A DNA stretch of 64,000 bases, taken from positions 7,165,501 through 7,229,500 of the forward strand of contig CAXIWW010000817.1 of the NCBI GenBank assembly GCA_964036315.1. Direction: 5' to 3'. Within the stretch, counting starts at the first letter, position 1, and each line of letters opens with the position of its first letter. The notes beneath the pieces are model-generated. The model was not told where the DNA came from, ran no database searches, and worked only from the letters and a program-made list of their open reading frames with translations. Made by a program: the position numbers and the translations under genes. This document shows positions 26,540 to 37,063 of this stretch, one piece after another. The stretch comes from Acanthosepion esculentum. Its lineage: Eukaryota; Mollusca; Cephalopoda; Sepiida; Sepiidae.

Positions 26540-26600
26540 TGGGGGTCACCTGCATGGGACTTTCTGGGACTGGGGGTCGTCTGCGTGGGACTTGCTGGGA
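26540..26600 (-). repeat. 191-bp deletion site in a 1.65-kb unit
   Basis: Between landmarks at 25,244 and 26,703 the unit is 191 bp short. The missing monomers normally lie between the CTTCCTGGGTGGGGGTC variant (26,530) and the GGGACTTGCTGGGACACTC variant (26,587), including those with CTTTCTTGGACTCTCTCC and GGTGGGTGTTCG. The edges remain in register with the repeat, as expected for unequal exchange. Confidence 0.9.
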
Positions 26601-28939
26601 CACTCTCCTGTCTGGGGGTCGTCTGCGTGGGAATTTCTTGGACTGGGGCTCGTCTGCGTGGGACTTTCTGGGACTGTCACCTGTGTGGGAGGTCGTCTGC
26701 GTGGTAAATCTAGGACTGTCTCCTGGGTGGGGTGTCGTCTGCATGGGACATTCTGGGCCTGGGGGTCTTCTGCGTGGGTCTTTCTGGGACAGTCTCTTGT
26801 GTGCGGTGTCGTCTGCGTGGGACTTTGTGGGACTGGGGGTCGTCTGCGTGGTACTTTCTGTGACTGGGGGTCGTCTTGTGGGTCTTTCTGGGACTCTCTC
26901 CTGGGTGGGTGTTCATCTGCGTGGGGCTTTCTGGGACTCTTTCCTTGGTGGGGACTCGTCTGCGTGGGACTTTCTGGGACTGGGGTCGTCTTCGTGGGTC
27001 TTTCTTGGACAGTCTCCTGGGTGAAGTGTCGTCTGCGTGGGATTTTGTGGGACTGGGGGTCGTCTGCGTGGGACTTTCTGGGACTGAGGGTCGTCTGCGT
27101 GGGACTTTCTGGGACTGTCTCCTCGGTGGGGGTTCGTCTGCGTGGGACTTTCTGGGACTGTGGGTCGTCTGCGTGGTACTTTCTGGGACTGGGGGCCGTC
27201 TGCGTGGGTCTTTCTGGGACTCTCTCCTGGGTCGGGGGTCGTCTGCGTAGGACTTTCTGTGACTGGGGGTCGTCTGCGTGGGTCTTTCTGGGACTGTCTC
27301 CTGGGTGGGGGTTCGTCTGCGTGGGACTTTCTGGGACTGTCTCCTTGATGGGGTGTCGTCTGCGTGGGACTTTCTGGGACTGGTGTCGTCTGCGTGGGAC
27401 TTTCTGGGACTGGGGGTCGATTGTGTGGGATTTTCTGGGACTGGGGGTAGTCTGCGTGGGACTTTCTGTGTCTGTGTCCTGGGTGGGGGGGTCGTCTACG
27501 TGGGAATTGCTGGGACTGGGGGCCGTCTGCGTGGGACTTTCTGGGACTGGGGGTCATCTGCGTGGGACTTTCTTGGACTGGGGATAGTCTCCGTGGGACT
27601 TTCTGGGACTGTCTCCAATCGTCTGCGTGGGACTTGCTGGGACTGGGTGTCGTCTGCGTGTGACTTTCTGGGACTGTCTCCTGTTTGGGGGGTCGTCTGC
27701 GTGTGGCTTTCTGGGACTAGGGTGTCGTCAGCGTGGGACTTTCTGGGACTGGGGGACATCTGCGTGGGACTTTCTGGGACTGGGGGTCGTCTGCATGGGA
27801 CTTTCTGGGACTGTCTCCTGGGTGGGGGTCGTTTGTTTGGTACATGGTGGGACTGGGGGTCGTCGGCGTGGGACTTTCTGGGACTGGGGGTCGTCTGCGA
27901 GGGACTTTCTGGGACTGTCTCCTTGGTGGGGGGTCTTCTGCGTGAGACTTTCTGTGACTGTCTCCTGGGTGGGGATCGTCTGCATGGGACTTCCTGGGTG
28001 GGGGTCGTCTGCATGGGACTTTCTGGGACTGGGGGTCGTCTGCATGGGTCTTTCTTGGACTCTCTCCTGGGTGGGGGGTCGTCTTCGTGGGACTTTCTGG
28101 GACTGTCTCCTGGGTGGGGAGTCGTCTGCGTGGGACTTTCTGGGACTGGGTGTCGTCTGCGTGGGTCTTTCTGGGACTGTCTCCTGGGTGGGTGTTCGTC
28201 TGCGTGGGATTTTCTGGGACTGGGGGTCGTCTGCGTGGGACTTGCTGGGACACTCTCCTGTCTGGGGGTCGTCTGCGTGGGAATTTCTTGGACTGGGGCT
28301 CGTCTGCGTGGGACTTTCTGGGACTGTCACCTTGGTGGGAGGTCGTCTGCGTGGTAAATCTAGGACTGTCTCCTGGGTGGGGTGTCGTCTGCATGGGACA
28401 TTCTGGGCCTGGGGGTCTTCTGCGTGGGTCTTTCTGGGACAGTCTCTTGGGTGCGGTGTCGTCTGCGTGGGACTTTGTGGGACTGGGGGTCGTCTGCGTG
28501 GTACTTTCTGTGACTGGGGGTCGTCTTGTGGGTCTTTCTGGGACTCTCTCCTGGGTGGGTGTTCATCTGCGTGGGGCTTTCTGGGACTCTTTCCTTGGTG
28601 GGGACTCGTCTGCGTGGGACTTTCTGGGACTGGGGTCGTCTTCGTGGGTCTTTCTTGGACAGTCTCCTGGGTGAAGTGTCGTCTGCGTGGGATTTTGTGG
28701 GACTGGGGGTCGTCTGCGTGGGACTTTCTGGGACTGAGGGTCGTCTGCGTGGGACTTTCTGGGACTGTCTCCTCGGTGGGGGTTCGTCTGCGTGGGACTT
28801 TCTGGGACTGTGGGTCGTCTGCGTGGGACTTTCTGGGACTGGGGGCCGTCTGCGTGGGTCTTTCTGGGACTCTCTCCTGGGTCGGGGGTCGTCTGCGTAG
28901 GACTTTCTGTGACTGGGGGTCGTCTGCGTGGGTCTTTCT

Positions 28940-28985
28940 GGGACTGTCTCCTGGGTGGGGTGTCGTCTGCGTGGGACTTTCTGGG
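28940..28985 (-). repeat. 43-bp deletion site in a 1.65-kb unit
   Basis: One long monomer is missing. Other copies read TGGGTGGGGGTTCG ... CTCCTTGATGGGGTGTCG here, whereas this copy joins CTCCTGGGTGGGG directly to TGTCGTCTGCG. The loss equals a single long monomer and yields the 1,607-bp spacing. Confidence 0.9.
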
Positions 28986-31434
28986 ACTGGTGTCGTCTGC
29001 GTGGGACTTTCTGGGACTGGGGGTCGATTGTGTGGGATTTTCTGGGACTGGGGGTAGTCTGCGTGGGACTTTCTGTGTCTGTGTCCTGGGTGGGGGGGTC
29101 GTCAACGTGGGAATTGCTGGGACTGGGGGTCGTCTGCGTGGGACTTTCTGGGACTGGGGGTCATCTGCGTGGGACTTTCTTGGACTGGGGATAGTCTCCG
29201 TGGGACTTTCTGGGACTGTCTCCAATCGTCTGCGTGGGACTTGCTGGGACTGGGTGTCGTCTCCGTGTGACTTTCTGGGACTGTCTCCTGTTTGGGGGGT
29301 CGTCTGCGTGTGGCTTTCTGGGACTAGGGTGTCGTCAGCGTGGGACTTTCTGGGACTGGGGGACATCTGCGTGGGACTTTCTGGGACTGGGGGTCGTCTG
29401 CATGGGACTTTCTGGGACTGTCTCCTGGGTGGGGGTCGTTTGTTTGGTACATGGTGGGACTGGGGGTCGTCGGCGTGGGACTTTCTGGGACTGGGGGTCG
29501 TCTGCGAGGGACTTTCTGGGACTGTCTCCTTGGTGGGGGGTCTTCTGCGTGAGACTTTCTGTGACTGTCTCCTGGGTGGGGATCGTCTGCATGGGACTTC
29601 CTGGGTGGGGGTCGTCTGCATGGGACTTTCTGGGACTGGGGGTCGTCTGCATGGGTCTTTCTTGGACTCTCTCCTGGGTGGGGGGTCGTCTTCGTGGGAC
29701 TTTCTGGGACTGTCTCCTGGGTGGGGAGTCGTCTGCGTGGGACTTTCTGGGACTGGGTGTCGTCTGCGTGGGTCTTTCTGGGACTGTCTCCTGGGTGGGT
29801 GTTCGTCTGCGTGGGATTTTCTGGGACTGGGGGTCGTCTGCGTGGGACTTGCTGGGACACTCTCCTGTCTGGGGGTCGTCTGCGTGGGAATTTCTTGGAC
29901 TGGGGCTCGTCTGCGTGGGACTTTCTGGGACTGTCACCTGTGTGGGAGGTCGTCTGCGTGGTAAATCTAGGACTGTCTCCTGGGTGGGGTGTCGTCTGCA
30001 TGGGACATTCTGGGCCTGGGGGTCTTCTGCGTGGGTCTTTCTGGGACAGTCTCTTGGGTGCGGTGTCGTCTGCGTGGGACTTTGTGGGACTGGGGGTCGT
30101 CTGCGTGGTACTTTCTGTGACTGGGGGTCGTCTTGTGGGTCTTTCTGGGACTCTCTCCTGGGTGGGTGTTCATCTGCGTGGGGCTTTCTGGGACTCTTTC
30201 CTTGGTGGGGACTCGTCTGCGTGGGACTTTCTGGGACTGGGGTCGTCTTCGTGGGTCTTTCTTGGACAGTCTCCTGGGTGAAGTGTCGTCTGCGTGGGAT
30301 TTTGTGGGACTGGGGGTCGTCTGCGTGGGACTTTCTGGGACTGAGGGTCGTCTGCGTGGGACTTTCTGGGACTGTCTCCTCGGTGGGGGTTCGTCTGCGT
30401 GGGACTTTCTGGGACTGTGGGTCGTCTGCGTGGGACTTTCTGGGACTGGGGGCCGTCTGCGTGGGTCTTTCTGGGACTCTCTCCTGGGTCGGGGGTCGTC
30501 TGCGTAGGACTTTCTGTGACTGGGGGTCGTCTGCGTGGGTCTTTCTGGGACTGTCTCCTGGGTGGGGGTTCGTCTGCGTGGGACTTTCTGGGACTGTCTC
30601 CTTGATGGGGTGTCGTCTGCGTGGGACTTTCTGGGACTGGTGTCGTCTGCGTGGGACTTTCTGGGACTGGGGGTCGATTGTGTGGGATTTTCTGGGACTG
30701 GGGGTAGTCTGCGTGGGACTTTCTGTGTCTGTGTCCTGGGTGGGGGGGTCGTCTACGTGGGAATTGCTGGGACTGGGGGTCGTCTGCGTGGGACTTTCTG
30801 GGACTGGGGGTCATCTGCGTGGGACTTTCTTGGACTGGGGATAGTCTCCGTGGGACTTTCTGGGACTGTCTCCAATCGTCTGCGTGGGACTTGCTGGGAC
30901 TGGGTGTCGTCTCCGTGTGACTTTCTGGGACTGTCTCCTGTTTGGGGGGTCGTCTGCGTGTGGCTTTCTGGGACTAGGGTGTCGTCAGCGTGGGACTTTC
31001 TGGGACTGGGGGACATCTGCGTGGGACTTTCTGGGACTGGGGGTCGTCTGCATGGGACTTTCTGGGACTGTCTCCTGGGTGGGGGTCGTTTGTTTGGTAC
31101 ATGGTGGGACTGGGGGTCGTCGGCGTGGGACTTTCTGGGACTGGGGGTCGTCTGCGAGGGACTTTCTGGGACTGTCTCCTTGGTGGGGGGTCTTCTGCGT
31201 GAGACTTTCTGTGACTGTCTCCTGGGTGGGGATCGTCTGCATGGGACTTCCTGGGTGGGGGTCGTCTGCATGGGACTTTCTGGGACTGGGGGTCGTCTGC
31301 ATGGGTCTTTCTTGGACTCTCTCCTGGGTGGGGGGTCGTCTTCGTGGGACTTTCTGGGACTGTCTCCTGGGTGGGGATTCGTCTGCGTGGGACTTTCTGG
31401 GACTGGGTGTCGTCTGCGTGGGTCTTTCTGGCAC

Positions 31435-32202
31435 GGTCTCCTGCGTGGGGGGTCGTCTTCCTGGGATTTTCAGGGACTGTCTCCTGGGTGGGTGTTCGTC
31501 TGCGTGGGATTTTCTGGGACTGGGGGTCGTCTGCGTGGGTCTTTCTGGGACAGTCTCCTGGGTGCGGTGTCGTCTGCCTGGGACTTTGTGGGACTGGGGG
31601 TCGTCTGCGTGGTACTTTCTGGGACTGGCGGTCGTCTTGTGGGACTTGCTGGTACACTCTCCTGTCTGGGGGTCGTCTGCGTGGGACTTTCTTGGACTGG
31701 GGCTCGTCTGCGTGGGTCTTTCTGGGACAGTCTTCTGGGTGCGGTGTCGTCTGCGTGGGACTTTGTGGGATTGGGGGTCGTCTGCGTGGTACTTTCTGGG
31801 ACTGGGGGTCGTCTTGTGGGTCTTTCTGGGACTCTGTCCAGGGTGGGGGGTCATCTACGTGGGGCTTTCTGGGACTCTTTCCTGGGTGGGGTCTCGTCTG
31901 CGTGGGACTTTCTGGGACTGTGGGTCGTCTGCGTGTGTCTTTCTGGGACAGTCTCCTAGGTGCGGTGTCGTCTGCGTGGTATTGTGTGGGACTGGGGGTC
32001 GTCTTCGTGGGACTTTCTTGGACTGGGGGTCGTCTGCGTGGGACTTTCTGGGACTTTCTCCTGGGTGTGGGGTCGTCTTTTTGGGACTTTCTGTGTCTGG
32101 CTCCTGGGTGTGGGGTCGTCTGCGTGGTACTTTCTGGGAATGGGTGTCGTCTGCTTGGGTCTTTCTGGGACTGTCTTTTGGGTGGTGGTCGTCTGCGTGT
32201 GA
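31435..32202 (-). repeat. Diverged M(-) between higher-order blocks
   Basis: Still minisatellite, with monomers recognisable from the 1.65-kb unit (GACAGTCTCCTGGGTGCGG near 31,550; TGCTGGTACACTCTCC near 31,645) but reordered and substituted. It reads as an older flank of the homogenised array. Confidence 0.8.
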
Positions 32203-35200
32203 CTTTCTGGGACTGGGGTCCGTCTGTTTGGGACTCTCTTGGACTGGGGGCCCTCTGCGTGGGACCTTTTGGGAGTGGGGGTCGTCTGCGTGGGACTTTC
32301 TGGGACTGTCTGCTGGGTGGGGATCGTCTGCGTGGGTTTTTCTGGGAGTGGGGGTCGTCTGCGTGGGAATTTCTGGGACTGTCTCCTTGGTAGGGTGTCG
32401 TCTGCGTGGGACTTTCTGGGACTGGGGGTCGTCTGCGTGGGATTTTCTGGGACTGGGGGTCGTCTGCATGGGACTTTCTGGGACTGTCTCCTGGGTGGGG
32501 GCTCGTCTGCGTGGGACTTTCTGGGACTGTCTCCTGGGTGTGTGTTCTTCTGCGTGGGACTTTCTGTGACTGGATGTCGTCTGCGTGGGTCTTGCTGGGA
32601 CTGTCTCCTGTCTGGGGGTCGTCTGCGCGGGACTTTCTTGGACTGGGGGTCGTCTGCGTGGGACTGCTTCCTGGGTGGGTGGTCGTCTGCGTGTGATACC
32701 TGGGACTATCTCCTGGGTGGGGGGTCTTCTGCATGGGACTTTCTGTGACTCGGTTGTGTCTGCGTGGGTTTTTCTTGGACTCTCTCCTGGGTGGGGGGTC
32801 GTCTTCGTGGGACTTTCTGGGACTGTCTCCTGGGTGGGGAGTCGTCTGCGTGGGACTTTCTGGGACTGGGTGTCGTCTGCGTGGGTCTTTCTGGGACTGT
32901 CTACTTGGTGGGGGGTCGTCTGCGTGGGACTTTCTGGGACTGTCTCCTGTGTGGGGGGTCGTCTGCGTGGGACTTTCTGGGACTGTCTCCTGGGTGGGTG
33001 TTCGTCTGCGTGGGATTTTCTGGGACTGGGTGTCGTCTGCGTGGGACTTGCTGGGACACTCTCCTGTCTGGGGGTGGTCTGCGTGGGACTTTCTTGGACT
33101 GGGGCTCGTCTGCGTGGGACTTTCTGGGACTGTCTCCTGGGTGGGCGGTTGTCTGCGTGGGACTATCTGTGACTGGGGGTCGTCTGCGTGGGACATTCTT
33201 GTATTGGGGGCTGTCTGCGTGGGACTTTCTGGTAGTGGGGGTCGTCTGCGTGGGACTTTCTTGGACTGTCTCCTGCGTGGGGGGTCGTCTGCGTGGGACT
33301 TTCAGGGCTTGGGTGTCGTCTGCGTGGGACTTTCAGGACTGTCTCCTGGGTGTGGGTCATCTGCGTGGGATATCTGTGTCTGTCTCATTGGTGGGTGGTC
33401 GTCTGCGTGGGACTCTCTGGGACTGGGCGTCGTCTGCGTTGGACTTTCTGGGACTGGGTGTCGTCTTCGTTAGTCTTTCTGGGGCTGTCTCCTGGGTGGG
33501 GGTCGTCTGCGTGGGACTTTCTAGGACTGGGGTTCGTCTGCGTGGGACTCTCTGGGACTGGGGCCCTCTGCGTGGGACTTTTTGGGAGTGGGGGTCGTCT
33601 GCGTGGGACTTTCTGGGACTGGGGGTCGTCTGCGTGGGACTTTCTGGGACTGTCTCCTGGGTGGCAGTTCGTCTGCGTGGGACTTTCTGGTACTGTATCC
33701 TGGGTGGGGATCGTCTGCGTGAGTTTTTCTGGGAGTGGGGTTTGTCTGCGTGGGAATTTCTGGGACTGTCTCCTTGGTAGGGTGTCGTCTGCGTGGGACT
33801 TTCTGGGACTGTGGGTCGTCTGCGTGGGACCTTCTGGTACTGGAGGTCGCCTGCGTGGGACTTTCTGGGACTGGTCGTCTTCTGCGTTGGACTTTCTGGG
33901 TCTGGGGGTCGTCTGCGTGGGTCTTTCTTGGACTGTCTCCTGGGTTGGGGGTCGTCTGCGTGGGACTTTCTGGAACTCTGGGTCGTTTGCGTGGGATTTC
34001 TGGGACTGTCTCCTAGGTAGGTGTTGTCTGCGTGGGACTTTCTGGGACTGGGGGTCGTCTGCGTGGGGCATTCTTGGACTGGGGGCTGTCTGCGTGGGAC
34101 TTTCTGGTAGTGGGGGTCGTCTGCGTGGGACTTTCTGGGACTGGGGTCCGTCTGTTTGGGACTCTCTTGGACTGGGGGCCCTCTGCGTGGGACCTTTTGG
34201 GAGTGGGGGTCGTCTGCGTGGGACTTTCTGGGACTGTCTGCTGGGTGGGGATCGTCTGCGTGGGTTTTTCTGGGAGTGGGGGTCGTCTGCGTGGGAATTT
34301 CTGGGACTGTCTCCTTGGTAGGGTGTCGTCTGCGTGGGACTTTCTGGGACTGGGGGTCGTCTGCGTGGGATTTTCTGGGACTGGGGGTCGTCTGCATGGG
34401 ACTTTCTGGGACTGTCTCCTGGGTGGGGGCTCGTCTGCGTGGGACTTTCTGGGACTGTCTCCTGGGTGTGTGTTCTTCTGCGTGGGACTTTCTGTGACTG
34501 GATGTCGTCTGCGTGGGTCTTGCTGGGACTGTCTCCTGTCTGGGGGTCGTCTGCGCGGGACTTTCTTGGACTGGGGGTCGTCTGCGTGGGACTGCTTCCT
34601 GGGTGGGTGGTCGTCTGCGTGTGATACCTGGGACTATCTCCTGGGTGGGGGGTCTTCTGCATGGGACTTTCTGTGACTCGGTTGTGTCTGCGTGGGTTTT
34701 TCTTGGACTCTCTCCTGGGTGGGGGGTCGTCTTCGTGGGACTTTCTGGGACTGTCTCCTGGGTGGGGAGTCGTCTGCGTGGGACTTTCTGGGACTGGGTG
34801 TCGTCTGCGTGGGTCTTTCTGGGACTGTCTACTTGGTGGGGGGTCGTCTGCGTGGGACTTTCTGGGACTGTCTCCTGTGTGGGGGGTCGTCTGCGTGGGA
34901 CTTTCTGGGACTGTCTCCTGGGTGGGTGTTCGTCTGCGTGGGATTTTCTGGGACTGGGTGTCGTCTGCGTGGGACTTGCTGGGACACTCTCCTGTCTGGG
35001 GGTGGTCTGCGTGGGACTTTCTTGGACTGGGGCTCGTCTGCGTGGGACTTTCTGGGACTGTCTCCTGGGTGGGCGGTTGTCTGCGTGGGACTATCTGTGA
35101 CTGGGGGTCGTCTGCGTGGGACATTCTTGTATTGGGGGCTGTCTGCGTGGGACTTTCTGGTAGTGGGGGTCGTCTGCGTGGGACTTTCTTGGACTGTCTC

Positions 35201-36071
35201 CTGCGTGGGGGGTCGTCTGCGTGGGACTTTCAGGGCTTGGGTGTCGTCTGCGTGGGACTTTCAGGACTGTCTCCTGGGTGTGGGTCATCTGCGTGGGATA
35301 TCTGTGTCTGTCTCCTTGGTGGGTGGTCGTCTGCGTGGGACTCTCTGGGACTGGGCGTCGTCTGCGTTGGACTTTCTGGGACTGGGTGTCGTCTTCGTTA
35401 GTCTTTCTGGGGCTGTCTCCTGGGTGGGGGTCGTCTGCGTGGGACTTTCTAGGACTGGGGTTCGTCTGGGTGGGACTCTCTGGGACTGGGGCCCTCTGCG
35501 TGGGACTTTTTGGGAGTGGGGGTCGTCTGCGTGGGACTTTCTGGGACTGGGGGTCGTCTGCGTGGGACTTTCTGGGACTGTCTCCTGGGTGGCAGTTCGT
35601 CTGCGTGGGACTTTCTGGTACTGTATCCTTGGTGGGGATCGTCTGCGTGAGTTTTTCTGGGAGTGGGGTTCGTCTGCGTGGGAATTTCTGGGACTGTCTC
35701 CTTGGTAGGGTGTCGTCTGCGTGGGACTTTCTGGGACTGTGGGTCGTCTGCGTGGGACCTTCTGGTACTGGAGGTCGCCTGCGTGGGACTTTCTGGGACT
35801 GGTCGTCTTCTGCGTTGGACTTTCTGGGTCTGGGGGTCGTCTGCGTGGGTCTTTCTTGGACTGTCTCCTGGGTTGGGGGTCGTCTGCGTGGGACTTTCTG
35901 GAACTCTGGGTCGTTTGCGTGGGACTTTCTGGGACTGTCTCCTAGGTAGGTGTTGTCTGCGTGGGACTTTCTGGGACTGGGGGTCGTCTGCGTGGGGCAT
36001 TCTTGGACTGGGGGCTGTCTGCGTGGGACTTTCTGGTAGTGGGGGTCGTCTGCGTGGGACTTTCTGGGACT
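32203..36071 (-). repeat. Two-copy 1.93-kb higher-order repeat
   Basis: GACTGGGGTCCGTCTG is at 32,211 and 34,139 (offset 1,928 bp). The match runs to about 36,071, with the offset becoming 1,930 bp after a 2-bp indel near 33,988/35,917. The copies differ by few substitutions (for example CTCATTGGTGGG at 33,383 against CTCCTTGGTGGG at 35,311). This unit has its own monomer order and is not the 1.65-kb unit, although both contain the GGGACACTCTCCTGTC monomer (33,054 and 34,981). Confidence 0.95.
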
Positions 36072-36636
36072 GTCTCCTGGGTGGGGGGTCGTCTGCGTGG
36101 GACTTTCTGGGACAGTCTCCTGTGTGGGGATCGCCTCCGTGGGTTTTTCTGGGACTGGGGGTCGTCTGCGTGGGACTTTCTGGGACTGGGTGTCGTCTGC
36201 GTGGGACCTTCTGGGACTGGGGATTGTCTGCGTGGGACTTTCTGGGACTGTCTCCATGTTGGGGGGTCGTCTGCGTGGGACTTGCTGGGACTGGGGTTCG
36301 TCTTCGTGGGACTTTCTGGGACTGTCTTCTCTCTGGGGGTCGTCTGTGTGGGACTTTCTGGGACTAGGGGGTCGTTTGCGTGTGACTTTCTGGGAGTGGG
36401 AGTCGTCTGCGTGGGACTTTCTGGGACTGTCTCCTGGGTGGGGGGTTGTCTGCCTGGGACTTTCTGAGACTGGGGGTCGTCTGCGTGAGACTTTCTAGGA
36501 TTGTCTCCTGGGTATGGGGTCGTCTGCGTGCGACTTTCTGGGAATGTGGAACGTCTGCGTGGGACTTTCTGGGACTGTCTCCTGGTTGGGGGGTTGTCTG
36601 CCTGGGACTTTCTGAGACTGTGGGTCGTCTGCGTGA
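36072..36636 (-). repeat. Diverged M(-), non-duplicated
   Basis: Minisatellite monomers without a clear longer unit. Variants include GTCTGCCTGGGACTTTCTGA (36,449 and 36,597) and GGAATGTGGAACG (36,540). Confidence 0.8.
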
Positions 36637-37063
36637 GACTTTCTGGGACTGGGGGTCGTCTGCATGGGACCTTCTGGGACTGGGGGTCGTCTGCTTGGGA
36701 CTTTCTGGGACTGGGGGCCGTCTGCGTGTATCTTTCTGGTAGTGGGTGTCATCTGCGTGGGACTTTCTTGGACTGTCTCCTGGGTGGGGGATCTTCTGCG
36801 TGGGACTTTCTGGGACTGTCTCCTGGGTGGGGGGTCGTCTGCGTGGGACTTTCTGGGACTGGGGGTCGTCTGCATGGGACCTTCTGGGACTGGGGGTCGT
36901 CTGCTTGGGACTTTCTGGGACTGGGGGCCGTCTGCGTGTATCTTTCTGGTAGTGGGTGTCATCTGCGTGGGACTTTCTTGGACTGTCTCCTGGGTGGGGG
37001 ATCTTCTGCGTGGGACTTTCTGGGACTGTCTCCTGGGTGGGGGGTCGTCTGCGTGGGACTTTC
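36637..37063 (-). repeat. Tandem duplication, 2 x 210 bp, at the M edge
   Basis: TGCATGGGACCTTCTGGGAC is at 36,661 and 36,871, and both are followed by CGTGTATCTTTCTGGTAGTG and GGGGGATCTTCTGCG. The second copy ends exactly at the border with the 60-bp satellite, so the M edge itself was duplicated up to the junction. Confidence 0.92.

Larger units (their letters stand above)
19901..31434 (-). repeat. Seven-copy 1,650-bp higher-order array
   Basis: Seven consecutive near-identical units. The private landmark GGTAAATCTAGG occurs at 20,076, 21,726, 23,594, 25,244, 26,703, 28,353 and 29,960, giving spacings of 1650, 1868, 1650, 1459, 1650 and 1607 bp. The total of 11,534 bp equals 7 x 1,650 plus 218, minus 191, minus 43, so the length variants account for it exactly. 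Copies differ from each other by scattered single bases only. The last copy loses identity at about 31,434 (TGGCACGGTCTCC). This is the youngest large-scale amplification in the window. Confidence 0.96.
12707..37063 (-). repeat. M minisatellite array, G-rich on + strand
   Basis: Same 30/43-44-bp minisatellite as 169-12,706 but inverted. The + strand reads GTCGTCTGCGTGGGACTTTC and GACTGTCTCCTGGGTGGGG. Successive G-runs of 3-7 bases are separated by 3-10 bases, a pattern compatible with G-quadruplex formation on this strand. The frames yield three interchangeable decapeptides (VVCVGLSGTG, GRLRGTFWDW, GSSAWDFLGL), which are the three frames of one monomer. Long monomers shift between them, so these are not proteins. 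Sub-blocks are listed separately. Confidence 0.97.

Noticed and set aside
30974..33196. 740-codon minus-strand frame resembling a P/S/T/R-rich mucin- or SR-like protein
   Set aside because: Same repeat by-product. The frame spans the end of one higher-order array, a diverged segment and the start of another, which no conserved gene would do.
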